DNA from: Porphyrobacter sp. SLTP
GTDB lineage: Bacteria; Pseudomonadota; Alphaproteobacteria; Sphingomonadales; Sphingomonadaceae
Direction: 5' to 3'
Assembly (NCBI RefSeq): GCF_009905735.1
Contig: NZ_JAAALE010000023.1
Location: forward strand, 1 to 44,936
Length of the DNA stretch: 44,936 nt
Position numbers and translations under genes: made by a program. Numbering within the stretch: position 1 is the stretch's first letter; the number at the start of each line of letters is the position of its first letter. The notes beneath the pieces are model-generated. The model made no database searches. It was given only the letters and a program-made list of their open reading frames with translations, and was not told the origin of the DNA. This document shows, in pieces, positions 7,417-15,816 of the stretch.

Positions 7417-8910
7417 ATGAATGCACCCGGCACAATCCTCCCGCAAAACGGGGCCGATCCTTATGGCCACCCCGGCTTTGACCCGGTGCAGACGGAGCTG
7501 CGCGGTGTGCCGCTGGTGATCGAGGGGGAGTTGCCGCCGGAACTGGACGGCGTGTTCCTGCGCAACGGCACCAACGCCCGCTTTCCCCCACGCCGCCGCC
7601 GCCACATGTTCGATGGCGAGGCGATGCTCCACATGATCGAATTGCGCGGCGGCGAGGCGCGCTATTCCAACACCTATGTCCGCACCCCGCGCTCTGCCTG
7701 GATCGAGCAGGCGGGGCGAAACCCCTTCATGGGGATCGCCGATCTCACCAGCGGCGGCAAGGGCGCGCTGGCTGGGCTGATGGTCGAGCGGCTGAAGGTC
7801 CGGTTCGGCCTGCTCCCGCGCCTCAGCGCCATCGAAGCGGGCAGCAATGGCACGGCGGTGCTGCACCATGACGACCGGCTGTATTGCTTGCAGGAGACGG
7901 CGCTGCCGTTCCGCCTTGATGTGGCGCGCGATGCGCAAGGCTGGCTGACGCTGGACGGGCGCGGCGCGAATGAGACCTTCGGCGGCACGCTTGCCTGCCC
8001 CTTCAGCGCCCACCCCAAGACCGACGCGACGACCGGCACGGTCTATTCGATCGGGCAGGATTTTACCTCAGGCACGACTCATCTGACCCGGCTGGAACGC
8101 GGCGGGGCAATCCAGACCAGCACGGTGATGCAGGCCAAGCCCGCCGCTTTCTTCGTGCATGATTACATTCTGACAGACACGCACATCATCTTTCCCGACA
8201 GCTCGCTGCGCTTCAATCCCGGCGGGCTTGCGGGGCCCGATGCCAGCGTGGCGCAGTTCGATGCCAAGCAACCCCTGCGCTTCGGCGTCATCGCGCGTGA
8301 CCACCGCGACGGCGATCCGGTGCGCTGGTTCGAGACCGCTGCACCCGGCCATATCTGGCACATCGCCAATGGCTGGAAAGCGGACGGCGCGCTGCATGTC
8401 TATGCCCCGGTGTTCCGCGACTATCCGCCCTTCATGCCGATCCACACCCCGGCCGAGCCTCACACGCAATTCGTCCACTGGCGGCTCGATTGGGCGAGCG
8501 GCGAAGTGACCGAGCGTGTGCTGCTCGATCACCACTATGAACGCCCCGGCATCGACTGGCGCCGCCACGGCGAGCCGGCGCGCTACACCTGGCTGCTTGA
8601 TGAAGCGGGCGGGGTGATGGGGCAGGGCGTGCTCAAGTACGACCTGTTTGAGGAGCGCGAGGCCGGGTATCTCGATTACGGCGGCCTGCTCGGTGGGGAG
8701 CCGGTGTTCGTGCCGCGCGGTGAGGGTCAAGGCGAAGATGAAGGCTGGCTGGTCGACCTGCTCGCCGATGGCACGCGCGCGGTGCTGATCGTCGCCGATG
8801 CCGCCACCATGACCGAGCAATGCCGCATCCCGCTGCCGCAGCCCGTGCCGTTCGGGGTCCACGCCCTGTGGCTGGATCGCGCCGCGACCGATGCCCTCAT
8901 CACGGGGTGA
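7417..8910 (+). CDS. Carotenoid oxygenase (RPE65/CCD) family protein 1
   Basis: A non-haem Fe(II) dioxygenase of the carotenoid-cleavage/lignostilbene-dioxygenase family, which splits a C=C double bond of a polyene or stilbene into two carbonyl products. The 497-aa seven-bladed propeller keeps the four iron-ligand histidines: His199 (FSAHPKTD), His248 (FFVHDYIL), His312 (PGHIWH) and His482 (FGVHALWL). The N-terminal LDGVFLRNGTN and MFDGEAMLHMI are family signatures. No signal peptide is present. The start is the ATG at 7417, with AAAGAGGC upstream. A second family member follows 72 nt later on the same strand, with low identity by eye, so this is not a recent duplication. The substrate is unresolved between apocarotenoids and stilbenes. 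Confidence 0.92.
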   Translation: MNAPGTILPQNGADPYGHPGFDPVQTELRGVPLVIEGELPPELDGVFLRNGTNARFPPRRRRHMFDGEAMLHMIELRGGEARYSNTYVRTPRSAWIEQAGRNPFMGIADLTSGGKGALAGLMVERLKVRFGLLPRLSAIEAGSNGTAVLHHDDRLYCLQETALPFRLDVARDAQGWLTLDGRGANETFGGTLACPFSAHPKTDATTGTVYSIGQDFTSGTTHLTRLERGGAIQTSTVMQAKPAAFFVHDYILTDTHIIFPDSSLRFNPGGLAGPDASVAQFDAKQPLRFGVIARDHRDGDPVRWFETAAPGHIWHIANGWKADGALHVYAPVFRDYPPFMPIHTPAEPHTQFVHWRLDWASGEVTERVLLDHHYERPGIDWRRHGEPARYTWLLDEAGGVMGQGVLKYDLFEEREAGYLDYGGLLGGEPVFVPRGEGQGEDEGWLVDLLADGTRAVLIVADAATMTEQCRIPLPQPVPFGVHALWLDRAATDALITG

Positions 8911-8982
8911 GATGCCCCTCATAATGCTAGCAGAAGGCTGCCTCCCGGTGTGGCAGCTTCGCCCCAAACCGGAGCAGGAACC

Positions 8983-10428
8983 ATGACTCAGCCGTTCTTC
9001 AACCACCCCTATCTGTCGGGCCATCACGAGCCGGTGCGGTTTGAAGCGACCGCGCCTGATCTGATTGTCGACGGCGATCTGCCCGCGGATCTCGCCGGTG
9101 TGTTCTACCGCAATGGGCCAGAGCCGCTCTATCCCACGCGCGAGGGGGATTATCACTGGTTCGATGGCGACGGCATGGTCTACGCCATGCACTTTCAGGA
9201 CGGGCGCGTGTCCCTGCGCAATCGCTGGGTGCGCACCGAAAAGTTTGAACTGGAGAAAGCCGCCGGTCGCCGATTGTTCGGGATGTTCGGCAACCCGATG
9301 ACCTCCGACCCTTCGGTGCAGGGCAAGCATTACAACACCGGCAACACCAACATCATCCTGCACGGCGGCAAGTTGCTGGCGCTGATGGAAGGCTCGCAGC
9401 CGGTGGCGATGGACCCGTTCGAGCTGACCACGCTGGGGGTGCATGATTATGACGGCACCATCGCCTCGACCTTCTCGGCCCACCCCAAGATCGATTATGC
9501 CACCGGCGAGCTGGTCAACATCGGCGCCAACATCAACGGTTGGACCGGCGAGGCCGCGCTGCAATACACCATCACCACCGCCGAGGGGGTTGTGCGCCAC
9601 GCGGTGACGATCCCGATCCCGCACTTCGCGCTGATCCACACCTTCTTCCTCACCGAAAACTGGGTGGTGATCCCGGTCGTGCCGCTCGACACCGATATCC
9701 AGCGCGGGATGCGCGGCGGGCCGATGACCGCGTGGAACACCGGCCGCCCGACCAAGCTTGCGATTCTCCCGCGGGAAGGCACGGCGGATGATGTGCGCTG
9801 GTTCGAATTCGATCCGCGTCACATGTTCCACGAATGCAATGCCTGGGAGGAAAACGGCCAGATCATCGCCGATGTCGCCGCCGCCAATGGCACCGCGCTG
9901 TTCCCCGATCAGGATGGCAACTGGCTGACCCACGCCGACACCAAGATGTCGCTGCGCCGCTGGACCATCGACATTGCCGGCGCGAGCATGAAGGAGGCCA
10001 CCCTCAACGATCGCGACATCCAGTTCCCGCGTCCCGATGACCGGATGATGGCGCGCAAGACCCGCCACGCCTATGGCAACATGAACCTCTATTCGGTCGA
10101 TGGCCGGGTCGACGGGATGGACGCGGTGCTGCATTACGACACGGCGAGCGGCAAGGAGGACTTCTACCACTTCGGCCCCGGCTCAGCCGCAGGCGAGCTG
10201 GTGGTCGCCCCACGCGTGGGCGCGACCCACGAGGCTGATGGCTATGCGATGACGCTGGTGCACCGCGCCAATTCGCCCACCAGCGAACTCGCGATCTTCG
10301 CCGCCACGGATATTGCCGCAGGACCGATTGCAACCGTGCGCATCCCCTTCCGGGTGCCTTCGGGCTTCCACTGCAATTACTATTCGGCGGACAATCCGTT
10401 TTACGAAGCGGTGGCGAAGGCGGGGTAG
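8983..10428 (+). CDS. Carotenoid oxygenase (RPE65/CCD) family protein 2
   Basis: Second Fe(II)-dependent double-bond-cleaving dioxygenase, 481 aa. Iron ligands appear as His167 (FSAHPKID), His219 (LIHTFFLTE), His283 (MFHECNAW) and His463 (SGFHCNYYS). The N-terminal DLAGVFYRNGPEPLYP and WFDGDGMVYAMHF are classic for the family, and the protein resembles bacterial lignostilbene/apocarotenoid oxygenases more than plant NCEDs. The ATG at 8983 has AGGA just upstream; the frame is open from 8950 but the extra residues are not family-like. It is tandem with the preceding oxygenase and tail-to-tail with arsH, only 3 nt apart. The aldehyde products could feed an aldehyde dehydrogenase such as the one at 2729; that link is inference. 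Confidence 0.92.
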   Translation: MTQPFFNHPYLSGHHEPVRFEATAPDLIVDGDLPADLAGVFYRNGPEPLYPTREGDYHWFDGDGMVYAMHFQDGRVSLRNRWVRTEKFELEKAAGRRLFGMFGNPMTSDPSVQGKHYNTGNTNIILHGGKLLALMEGSQPVAMDPFELTTLGVHDYDGTIASTFSAHPKIDYATGELVNIGANINGWTGEAALQYTITTAEGVVRHAVTIPIPHFALIHTFFLTENWVVIPVVPLDTDIQRGMRGGPMTAWNTGRPTKLAILPREGTADDVRWFEFDPRHMFHECNAWEENGQIIADVAAANGTALFPDQDGNWLTHADTKMSLRRWTIDIAGASMKEATLNDRDIQFPRPDDRMMARKTRHAYGNMNLYSVDGRVDGMDAVLHYDTASGKEDFYHFGPGSAAGELVVAPRVGATHEADGYAMTLVHRANSPTSELAIFAATDIAAGPIATVRIPFRVPSGFHCNYYSADNPFYEAVAKAG

Positions 10429-10431
10429 GGG

Positions 10432-11181
10432 TTAGGCCCTGGTGATCCCGGCCGCATCGGCGGGGGTTTCGACGGGCGTGCCTTGTTCCTTGCGCTCAGA
10501 GTAGCGATCCACCAGCTGCGCGGCATGGGGCCGTAGCAGGACGGTGAAGCGCACCAGTTCCTCGACCACGTCGACGATCCGGTCGTAATAGCTCGACGGG
10601 TTCATCCGCCCCGCCGCGTCGAATTCCAGATAGGCCTTGGCGACCGAGGACTGGTTGGGGATGGTGAACATCCGCATCCAGCGCCCGAGAATGCGCAGCG
10701 TGTTGACGCTGTTGAAGCTCTGCGATCCGGCGCAAACCTGCATCACTGCCAGCGTGCGCCCTTGTGTCGGGCGCAGGCCCTGATAGGCGAGCGGCAGGTG
10801 GTCGATCTGGGTTTTCATGATCCCGGTGATCTGGCCGTGACGTTCGGGGCTGCACCACACCTGCCCTTCGGACCACAGCGAGTGTTCGCGCAATTCGTGC
10901 ACCGCCGGATGATCGTCGCCCGCGATGGCGTCCGGCATCGGCAGATCGCGCGGATCGAAGATGCGGGTCTCGCACCCGTAGAATTGCAGCAGCCGCGCCG
11001 CCTCCTCGACCACGAGCCGCGAAAAGGATCGCTCCCGCAGGGAGCCGTAGAGCAGCAGGATGCGCGGCGGCGGATCGAGCGGGCCGAGGCCGAGCGCCGG
11101 GCGGCGATGCGCATATTCCGGCTTCAGCGCGGGCAGGTGCGCCGGATCGGGCAGGGTTCTGAGCCACTGGTATTCGGTCAT
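10432..11181 (-). CDS. arsH: Arsenical resistance NADPH-dependent FMN flavoprotein ArsH
   Basis: ArsH is an NADPH:FMN oxidoreductase of the flavodoxin-like fold. In family members it oxidises trivalent organoarsenicals to less toxic pentavalent forms. The 249-aa sequence has the FMN phosphate-binding loop [27 protein letters not shown] motif (GSLRERSFS), then [12 protein letters not shown] and [28 protein letters not shown], all highly characteristic. The ATG at 11181 overlaps the acr3 stop by 4 nt (ATGA), so translation is coupled. It is the last gene of arsR-acr3-arsH. The following gene is convergent with no room for a separate terminator. Confidence 0.96.
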   Translation of the reverse strand: MTEYQWLRTLPDPAHLPALKPEYAHRRPALGLGPLDPPPRILLLYGSLRERSFSRLVVEEAARLLQFYGCETRIFDPRDLPMPDAIAGDDHPAVHELREHSLWSEGQVWCSPERHGQITGIMKTQIDHLPLAYQGLRPTQGRTLAVMQVCAGSQSFNSVNTLRILGRWMRMFTIPNQSSVAKAYLEFDAAGRMNPSSYYDRIVDVVEELVRFTVLLRPHAAQLVDRYSERKEQGTPVETPADAAGITRA

Positions 11182-12227
11182 ACAGGGGTTCCGGGAAAGC
11201 GCGCGCGGGTGCGGTTGGCGAAGGCGACCAGTGACAGCATCACCGGCACTTCGACCAGCACGCCCACCACCGTCGCCAGCGCCGCGCCGCTCGACAACCC
11301 GAACAGCCCGATGGCAACCGCGACCGCCAGTTCGAAGAAATTGGACGTGCCGATCAACGCGCAGGGCGCTGCGATATTGTGCGGCACCTTCCACGCAAAC
11401 GCCCAGGCATAGGCGATGACGAAGATGCCGTAGGACTGGATGATGATCGGGATCGCGATCAGCACGATCAGCAGCGGATTGGCAACAATCGTCCCCGCCT
11501 GAAATGCGAACAGCAGCACCACGGTCGCCAGCAGCCCGATGACCGACCACGGCTTCAGCCGGGCGGTGAAAGCGTCAATCGCCGCGTCGTCACCGCCATG
11601 TGCGGCAATGACCCGGCTGCGGGTAAAGGCTCCGGCGACCAGCGGGATCACGACATAGAGCACCACCGACAGCAGCAGCGTCTCCCACGGCACGACAATG
11701 TCGGTCACCCCGAGCAGCAGCGCCACGATCGGCGCGAAGGCGATGATCATGACGAGATCGTTTACCGACACCTGCACCAGCGTGTAGGCGGGATCGCCCC
11801 GCGTCATCTGCGCCCAGACAAACACCATCGCGGTGCAGGGTGCAGCGCCGAGCAGGATCAACCCGGCGATGTATTCCTGAGCGTCGCCGCGCGGCAGAAT
11901 CCCGGCATAGAGATAGTCGAAGAACAGCACCGCGAGCGCCGCCATGGTGAAGGGCTTGATCAGCCAGTTGATCACCAGCGTGATGACGAGGCCCTTGGGC
12001 TTGCGGCCAATATCGCGGATGCTGCCGAAATCGACCCCGACCATCATCGGGAAAATCATCGCCCAAATCAGCACCGCGACCACCAGATTGACCGAGGCAT
12101 ATTCGAGCCTGGCAAGGACGCCGACCGTGTCCGGCGCCGCCATGCCCAGCCCCAGCCCAGCCAGAATGGCGAGCAGCACCCAGACCGAAAGGTAACGCTC
12201 GAACAGGCCGAGCGGGGTGTCGGTCAT
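11178..12227 (-). CDS. acr3: ACR3-family arsenite efflux permease
   Basis: Inner-membrane As(III)/H+ antiporter of the ACR3 (BASS superfamily) type, 349 aa, with about ten hydrophobic segments. The family's essential Cys sits in [19 protein letters not shown], and the characteristic [13 protein letters not shown] and [14 protein letters not shown] motifs are present. The ATG at 12227 has GAGGA 6-10 nt upstream; another ATG 5 codons earlier (12242) lacks such a site and overlaps arsR further. Either start overlaps the end of arsR, so the two genes are translationally coupled. It is followed by arsH. No arsC reductase gene lies in this cluster, so As(V) reduction would have to be encoded elsewhere. 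Confidence 0.96.
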   Translation of the reverse strand: MTDTPLGLFERYLSVWVLLAILAGLGLGMAAPDTVGVLARLEYASVNLVVAVLIWAMIFPMMVGVDFGSIRDIGRKPKGLVITLVINWLIKPFTMAALAVLFFDYLYAGILPRGDAQEYIAGLILLGAAPCTAMVFVWAQMTRGDPAYTLVQVSVNDLVMIIAFAPIVALLLGVTDIVVPWETLLLSVVLYVVIPLVAGAFTRSRVIAAHGGDDAAIDAFTARLKPWSVIGLLATVVLLFAFQAGTIVANPLLIVLIAIPIIIQSYGIFVIAYAWAFAWKVPHNIAAPCALIGTSNFFELAVAVAIGLFGLSSGAALATVVGVLVEVPVMLSLVAFANRTRARFPGTPV

Positions 12228-12234
12228 GCTGTCC

Positions 12235-12585
12235 TCAGCCATGGGGTTCGCAGGCCAGTCCGGCCATCAGGTCGGAGCACATTTCGGGCGCGCCTTGGCA
12301 GCAGTCTTGCATCAGGAACGTCAGCAGGCGGCGCATTCCGGGATAATCGGCGCGGTAATGGATCAGGCGGCTTTCGCGTTCGGACTGCACCAGCCCGGCG
12401 CGTTCGAGCGTCGCCAGATGATGCGACATGGTCGAGGGCGGCACGCCCTGATGTTCGGCGATAGCACCAGCGATCATGCCGTCCGGGCCAGCCTTGACCA
12501 GCATCCGAAACACCGCGAGCCGCGTTTCGTGGGCGAGCGCACCCAGCGCATCCACCGCCCAAACCTGCGTGTCAGGATCGTCCAT
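12235..12585 (-). CDS. arsR: ArsR-family arsenic-responsive repressor
   Basis: A winged-helix metalloregulator, 116 aa, that represses the ars operon and releases DNA on binding As(III). The recognition helix is in [18 protein letters not shown] and the wing in [14 protein letters not shown]. It lacks the classic ELCVCDL metal site. Instead, cysteines cluster at the C-terminus (Cys95, Cys96, Cys103, Cys112), in [10 protein letters not shown], similar to the Acidithiobacillus-type ArsR that uses a C-terminal Cys-Cys...Cys triad. The ATG at 12585 has AAGGTGG upstream; the longer open frame to 12636 would run into the promoter. First gene of arsR-acr3-arsH. Confidence 0.93.
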   Translation of the reverse strand: MDDPDTQVWAVDALGALAHETRLAVFRMLVKAGPDGMIAGAIAEHQGVPPSTMSHHLATLERAGLVQSERESRLIHYRADYPGMRRLLTFLMQDCCQGAPEMCSDLMAGLACEPHG

Positions 12586-12594
12586 CGCGCCACC

Positions 12595-12652
12595 TTTCGA
12601 GAATGATCGAAATAACGGAGGCCGCGCCCAAGTCAATCGTCATTTCGAGAAT
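12595..12652 (-). promoter_or_regulatory. ars promoter flanked by two copies of an operator-like repeat
   Basis: On the minus strand a -35-like TTGACT (12631-12636) and a -10-like TATTTC (12609-12614, 16-nt spacer) precede arsR. The 10-mer ATTCTCGAAA occurs exactly twice in the same orientation. One copy is just upstream of the -35 (12643-12652), the other spans the expected start of transcription (12595-12604). The core TTC-N2-GAA is palindromic. The upstream copy lies between two TGACGATT repeats. Placement on both sides of the promoter fits ArsR autorepression, which is inferred. Confidence 0.55.
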
Positions 12653-12677
12653 CGTCAAATTGTCCGGTGCCGGTAGC

Positions 12678-13403
12678 TCAGCAGCCCAGTTGATCGGCGA
12701 GGTCGGTCAGGCTGGTGGCGGACCATTCCCAAGCCTGCGCGTAATGGGCATCGGGTGCGGGCGCGCCGCCATATTCGTCGGGGCGATCGACATAGGCGGT
12801 GAGCAAGCCGCAGGCGCGGGCAGCGGCAAGATCGCCGTGGTGCGCGGCGACGAGGCTCAGCTCGCCCGGCGCAATGCCCAGCAGTTCGGCGGTGCGCAGG
12901 TAGGCTCTTGGGTCGGGCTTGTAAGCCCCGCTCACCTCCGCGCCGAGGATCGCGTCCCACGGCAATCCGCCATGCCGCGCCATCGCCACCAGCAGCGCGA
13001 CATTGCCGTTCGAGAGGGTCACAATCGGGAACCGTGTCTTGAGCCGGGTCAGCCCCGCCACCGCATCGGGCCACGGGTCGAGCCGGTGCCACGCCCGGTT
13101 CCAGTCGGCCAGCAGCGCCTCGTCAATCCGGCCGGGATCAACGCTCCATTCGCGCAAGGTCGCCTCAAGCATTTCGCGGTGCAGCACATCGAGCGGGACG
13201 AAGGTCCGGCCCGATTTCTTCATCCCGATCATCGCCGAGATATACTGCCGACGCCAGGCATCGGCGAAGGCTGCGGCGGTGCCGGGATCTTGCCCGATCC
13301 GCTCCAGAAACACGGCGGATTCGCGCATGACGCTGGTGCGCCAGTCGACCACCGTGCCGAACACATCAAAGGCGAGCGCTTTGGGCAGGGTGGGTGCTGG
13401 CAT
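12678..13403 (-). CDS. HAD-superfamily hydrolase, haloacid dehalogenase type II-like
   Basis: A 241-aa HAD hydrolase resembling L-2-haloacid dehalogenases. The nucleophile Asp13 lies in AFDVFGTVVDW, the halide/carboxylate-binding Arg in DWRTSVM, motif II in VTLSNGN, motif III Lys in GAYKPDPRAYL, and a motif IV variant in VAAHHGDLAAARACGL. True type II dehalogenases usually carry an N-x-D pattern here, so dehalogenase activity is uncertain; phosphatase or another activity is possible. The ATG at 13403 follows the acylase stop by 11 nt on the same strand, so the two probably form an operon. Confidence 0.83.
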   Translation of the reverse strand: MPAPTLPKALAFDVFGTVVDWRTSVMRESAVFLERIGQDPGTAAAFADAWRRQYISAMIGMKKSGRTFVPLDVLHREMLEATLREWSVDPGRIDEALLADWNRAWHRLDPWPDAVAGLTRLKTRFPIVTLSNGNVALLVAMARHGGLPWDAILGAEVSGAYKPDPRAYLRTAELLGIAPGELSLVAAHHGDLAAARACGLLTAYVDRPDEYGGAPAPDAHYAQAWEWSATSLTDLADQLGC

Positions 13404-13414
13404 GGTGGCTCGGC

Positions 13415-15694
13415 CTATTCGGCGATGCGCTTGGGCTTGCTGATTGCGGCTGCGGCGATCTCGGCCTTGGCAAATGGCAGCCGGTGCCATTGCTTGGCCG
13501 CATAGGCGCGGGTCTGGTCAGCGGCGTGGGGCGAGGCGGGGTTGGTCGACTGCGAATAGCTCAGGATCGCGTCCGCCACCGGGCCCTTGTCGTCGAAGCC
13601 AACGATCTGGATATAACTCGTCCCGTGCACCGGCATCAGTCCGCCATAGGGGGCGGGGCGCGATTCCTGCATATTCAGGATGCCGAGCGTGCCGGGCCCC
13701 CCGTGGATCGCGATGGCGTCGTTCCCGGCCATGACCCGCTGCACGTCGCCCCACGGCGCATCGAGCGGGATGTTGGCCTTGTCGAGGTCAGCCACGGCTT
13801 CAGCCAGCGCCGCCAGCAGCTTTTCGCCCTTGGTTCCATCGACTGCGAGCGCACGCGGGGTGTTCACCGGATCGGCGGGATCGAACGGCACCTGCCACAG
13901 GCTCGGCAGGCGGCCTGCCTTCGCCCAGAAAGCGCGGAACAGCGCCGCGCCGCGGCTGGTCGCCTCGAAGCGGCGATCCCATCCGGCCAAGGCAGTGCAG
14001 CCGCGCACCGTCGCATCGGGCAGCCCTTCGGTCACGGTGCACAGCACCTTGATCTCGTCCAGTGTCATGTCGGCGGCGAGGCTCTTGTTGGCGAAGGCAT
14101 GGGCCTGCGCGCGCGCATGATCCACCTTGCCCCCGGCCAGCAGCGCCGCTGTCTCGGTGAAGTTCGACCGGGTGCGCAGGCTGCGCGCGGTGCCATATTC
14201 GCCGAGGATCGGCGACAACTGGCGATGCGGCATCGCCGGGTTGCTGATCCAGTAGGAATCATTCGAATTGGTGAGGTAGCTGCGCACGATAGTCGCCGCC
14301 TGATCGCCCGCAGGCATCAGGCCGGGGGTGGGTGTGCCTGCCGCCACATCCCAATCACAGGCCTCGCGCGTGCCATCGAGCAGCACGGCGAGTTCGGCGA
14401 ACAGGCCCGAAATCGGCGTTGAGCAGGTCTTGATCTTGTCCGCCGAAACATTCGGCACCGCGGTCACATCGGCGTGAAGCGCATCGCCGTAACGGTCAGA
14501 CGCGATGGTGTTGACCCACGGAATGCCGAGCGTCTCGGTCACCGCGGCCTTCACTTCGCCGACATTCTTCGCCTCACCGATGCGCAGCCAGGTTTCGATC
14601 CCGCGCTGGTTGCTGCGATTGGCATCGCGCACCGCAAAGGCCGTCGCCGCGCTCCAGGTGACACCGCGCGCGGGGATCACGAAGACCGGGCCGAAGCGGG
14701 TGCTATACAGCGTGCGGGTGACGGCGGGCGTGCCTTCCGGCATCGGCACGGTGACGGTCTGGCGCGTCATCGGCGTGCTTGTCCCATCGACCATGTAGCG
14801 GGTCGGGTCCGCCGGATCGAGCGTCAGCTGGAACAGGGTGAAGTGCTTGGCCTGCGTAACGGTATGGGTCCAGGCGATGTCCTTGTTGAAGCCGAGCGTC
14901 GGCAGCGGCGTGCCCGCCAGGCCCACGCCCATCACGTCATAGCCGTCCGGCCCGGTCACGTGCATCTGCCAGAAGCGGCTGGGTCCCTTCCACGGGAAAT
15001 GCGGATTGCCGATCAGCATCCCGCGCCCGTTCGCGGTCACATCCCCGCCGAAGGCCCAGCCGTTGCTGCCAAGGCCAAGCTCGTCAGGCTTGGGCATATT
15101 GATCGCAACTTTGGGGGCAGGGCTGCCGGGCGGGGCTGCATTAGCAATCGCAGGCGCGAGGTTGAGCGAGCTTGCCAGCAGCATCTGCTTTTCATTCAGC
15201 CGCAACATATCGTCGCGGGTGATCGGGCGGACCCAGGCCTTGCCGCGGCACTCCGCCGGGATGCCGTCTGCTCCGGCATCCTTGAGGAAGCGGTTATAGC
15301 CCGCGACGTAACCGTCCAGCAGGCCAATAACCCGCGGAGTCAGCGACTTGGCCCCCTCACGCAGCGTGGGCAGATCGATGATCGAGCGGAAGAACACATC
15401 GGAGGAGAGATTGTCGACCTGCTCGAACCCGAGCGTGGCTGTAGCTTGCGGGCCGAAATGGAGCGAGCGTTCGCCCGCCACCGTGGCGAATTCCTCGGCC
15501 AGCAGACACAGATTGTCCTCGGCATAGGCATAGGCCACGCCGTAACCGACGCCGCGCCAGTCGCGCGCTTCGATATGCGGGATGCCGAAGGTGGTGCGGG
15601 TGATGGTCGCTTCGTAGCGCTTGCCCGCCAAGGCCTCGCTCGCCGGAACTGCCAGGAGTGCGGCCGTCGTGGCCGCCAAAATCGCCTTGCGCAT
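13415..15694 (-). CDS. Penicillin-amidase-family (Ntn) acylase, possibly acyl-homoserine-lactone acylase
   Basis: Exported N-terminal-nucleophile hydrolase of the penicillin G acylase/PvdQ family, 759 aa. It has a signal peptide (MRKAILAATTAALLAVPASEALA) and the alpha-chain motif FGIPHIEA. The autoprocessing site GLGSNGWAFGG has Ser210 as the predicted new N-terminus and nucleophile of the beta chain, and GNPHFPW follows. The length and SNxWA motif match acylases that cut cyclic imides, beta-lactam side chains or acyl-homoserine lactones; substrate cannot be chosen from sequence. It would act in the periplasm. The ATG at 15694 is chosen because it starts the signal peptide. It is co-directional with the HAD gene 11 nt downstream. 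Confidence 0.88.
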   Translation of the reverse strand: MRKAILAATTAALLAVPASEALAGKRYEATITRTTFGIPHIEARDWRGVGYGVAYAYAEDNLCLLAEEFATVAGERSLHFGPQATATLGFEQVDNLSSDVFFRSIIDLPTLREGAKSLTPRVIGLLDGYVAGYNRFLKDAGADGIPAECRGKAWVRPITRDDMLRLNEKQMLLASSLNLAPAIANAAPPGSPAPKVAINMPKPDELGLGSNGWAFGGDVTANGRGMLIGNPHFPWKGPSRFWQMHVTGPDGYDVMGVGLAGTPLPTLGFNKDIAWTHTVTQAKHFTLFQLTLDPADPTRYMVDGTSTPMTRQTVTVPMPEGTPAVTRTLYSTRFGPVFVIPARGVTWSAATAFAVRDANRSNQRGIETWLRIGEAKNVGEVKAAVTETLGIPWVNTIASDRYGDALHADVTAVPNVSADKIKTCSTPISGLFAELAVLLDGTREACDWDVAAGTPTPGLMPAGDQAATIVRSYLTNSNDSYWISNPAMPHRQLSPILGEYGTARSLRTRSNFTETAALLAGGKVDHARAQAHAFANKSLAADMTLDEIKVLCTVTEGLPDATVRGCTALAGWDRRFEATSRGAALFRAFWAKAGRLPSLWQVPFDPADPVNTPRALAVDGTKGEKLLAALAEAVADLDKANIPLDAPWGDVQRVMAGNDAIAIHGGPGTLGILNMQESRPAPYGGLMPVHGTSYIQIVGFDDKGPVADAILSYSQSTNPASPHAADQTRAYAAKQWHRLPFAKAEIAAAAISKPKRIAE

Positions 15695-15764
15695 CGTCAA
15701 TCCTCTCGCTCGCCCGTTATCGGGTCTCGACGAGCAACCTATCGGCAAGGGGCTGCGCAAAGTA

Positions 15765-15799
15765 AAGGGGCGCTCCGCCGCGATGGCAGAGCGCCCCTT
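15765..15799 (-). terminator. Rho-independent terminator of the porin gene
   Basis: AAGGGGCGCTC and GAGCGCCCCTT form a perfect 11-bp stem with a 13-nt loop. On the minus strand it is followed by a T-rich TTTACTTT. It lies 17 nt after the stop codon of the TorF-like porin gene and ahead of the acylase gene. Confidence 0.75.
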
Positions 15800-15816
15800 G
15801 TGTCATTCCAAACCGA

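Noticed and set aside
8068..10170. A 700-codon open frame on the minus strand, opposite the two carotenoid oxygenases
   Set aside because: It spans two real genes, lacks family features, is low-complexity Arg/Gly/His-rich, and such antisense frames are expected from GC-rich third positions.
8983..10428. Firm assignment of the second oxygenase as a lignostilbene dioxygenase
   Set aside because: I could not align the phenol-binding residues of characterised enzymes with confidence by eye, so the substrate is left open.
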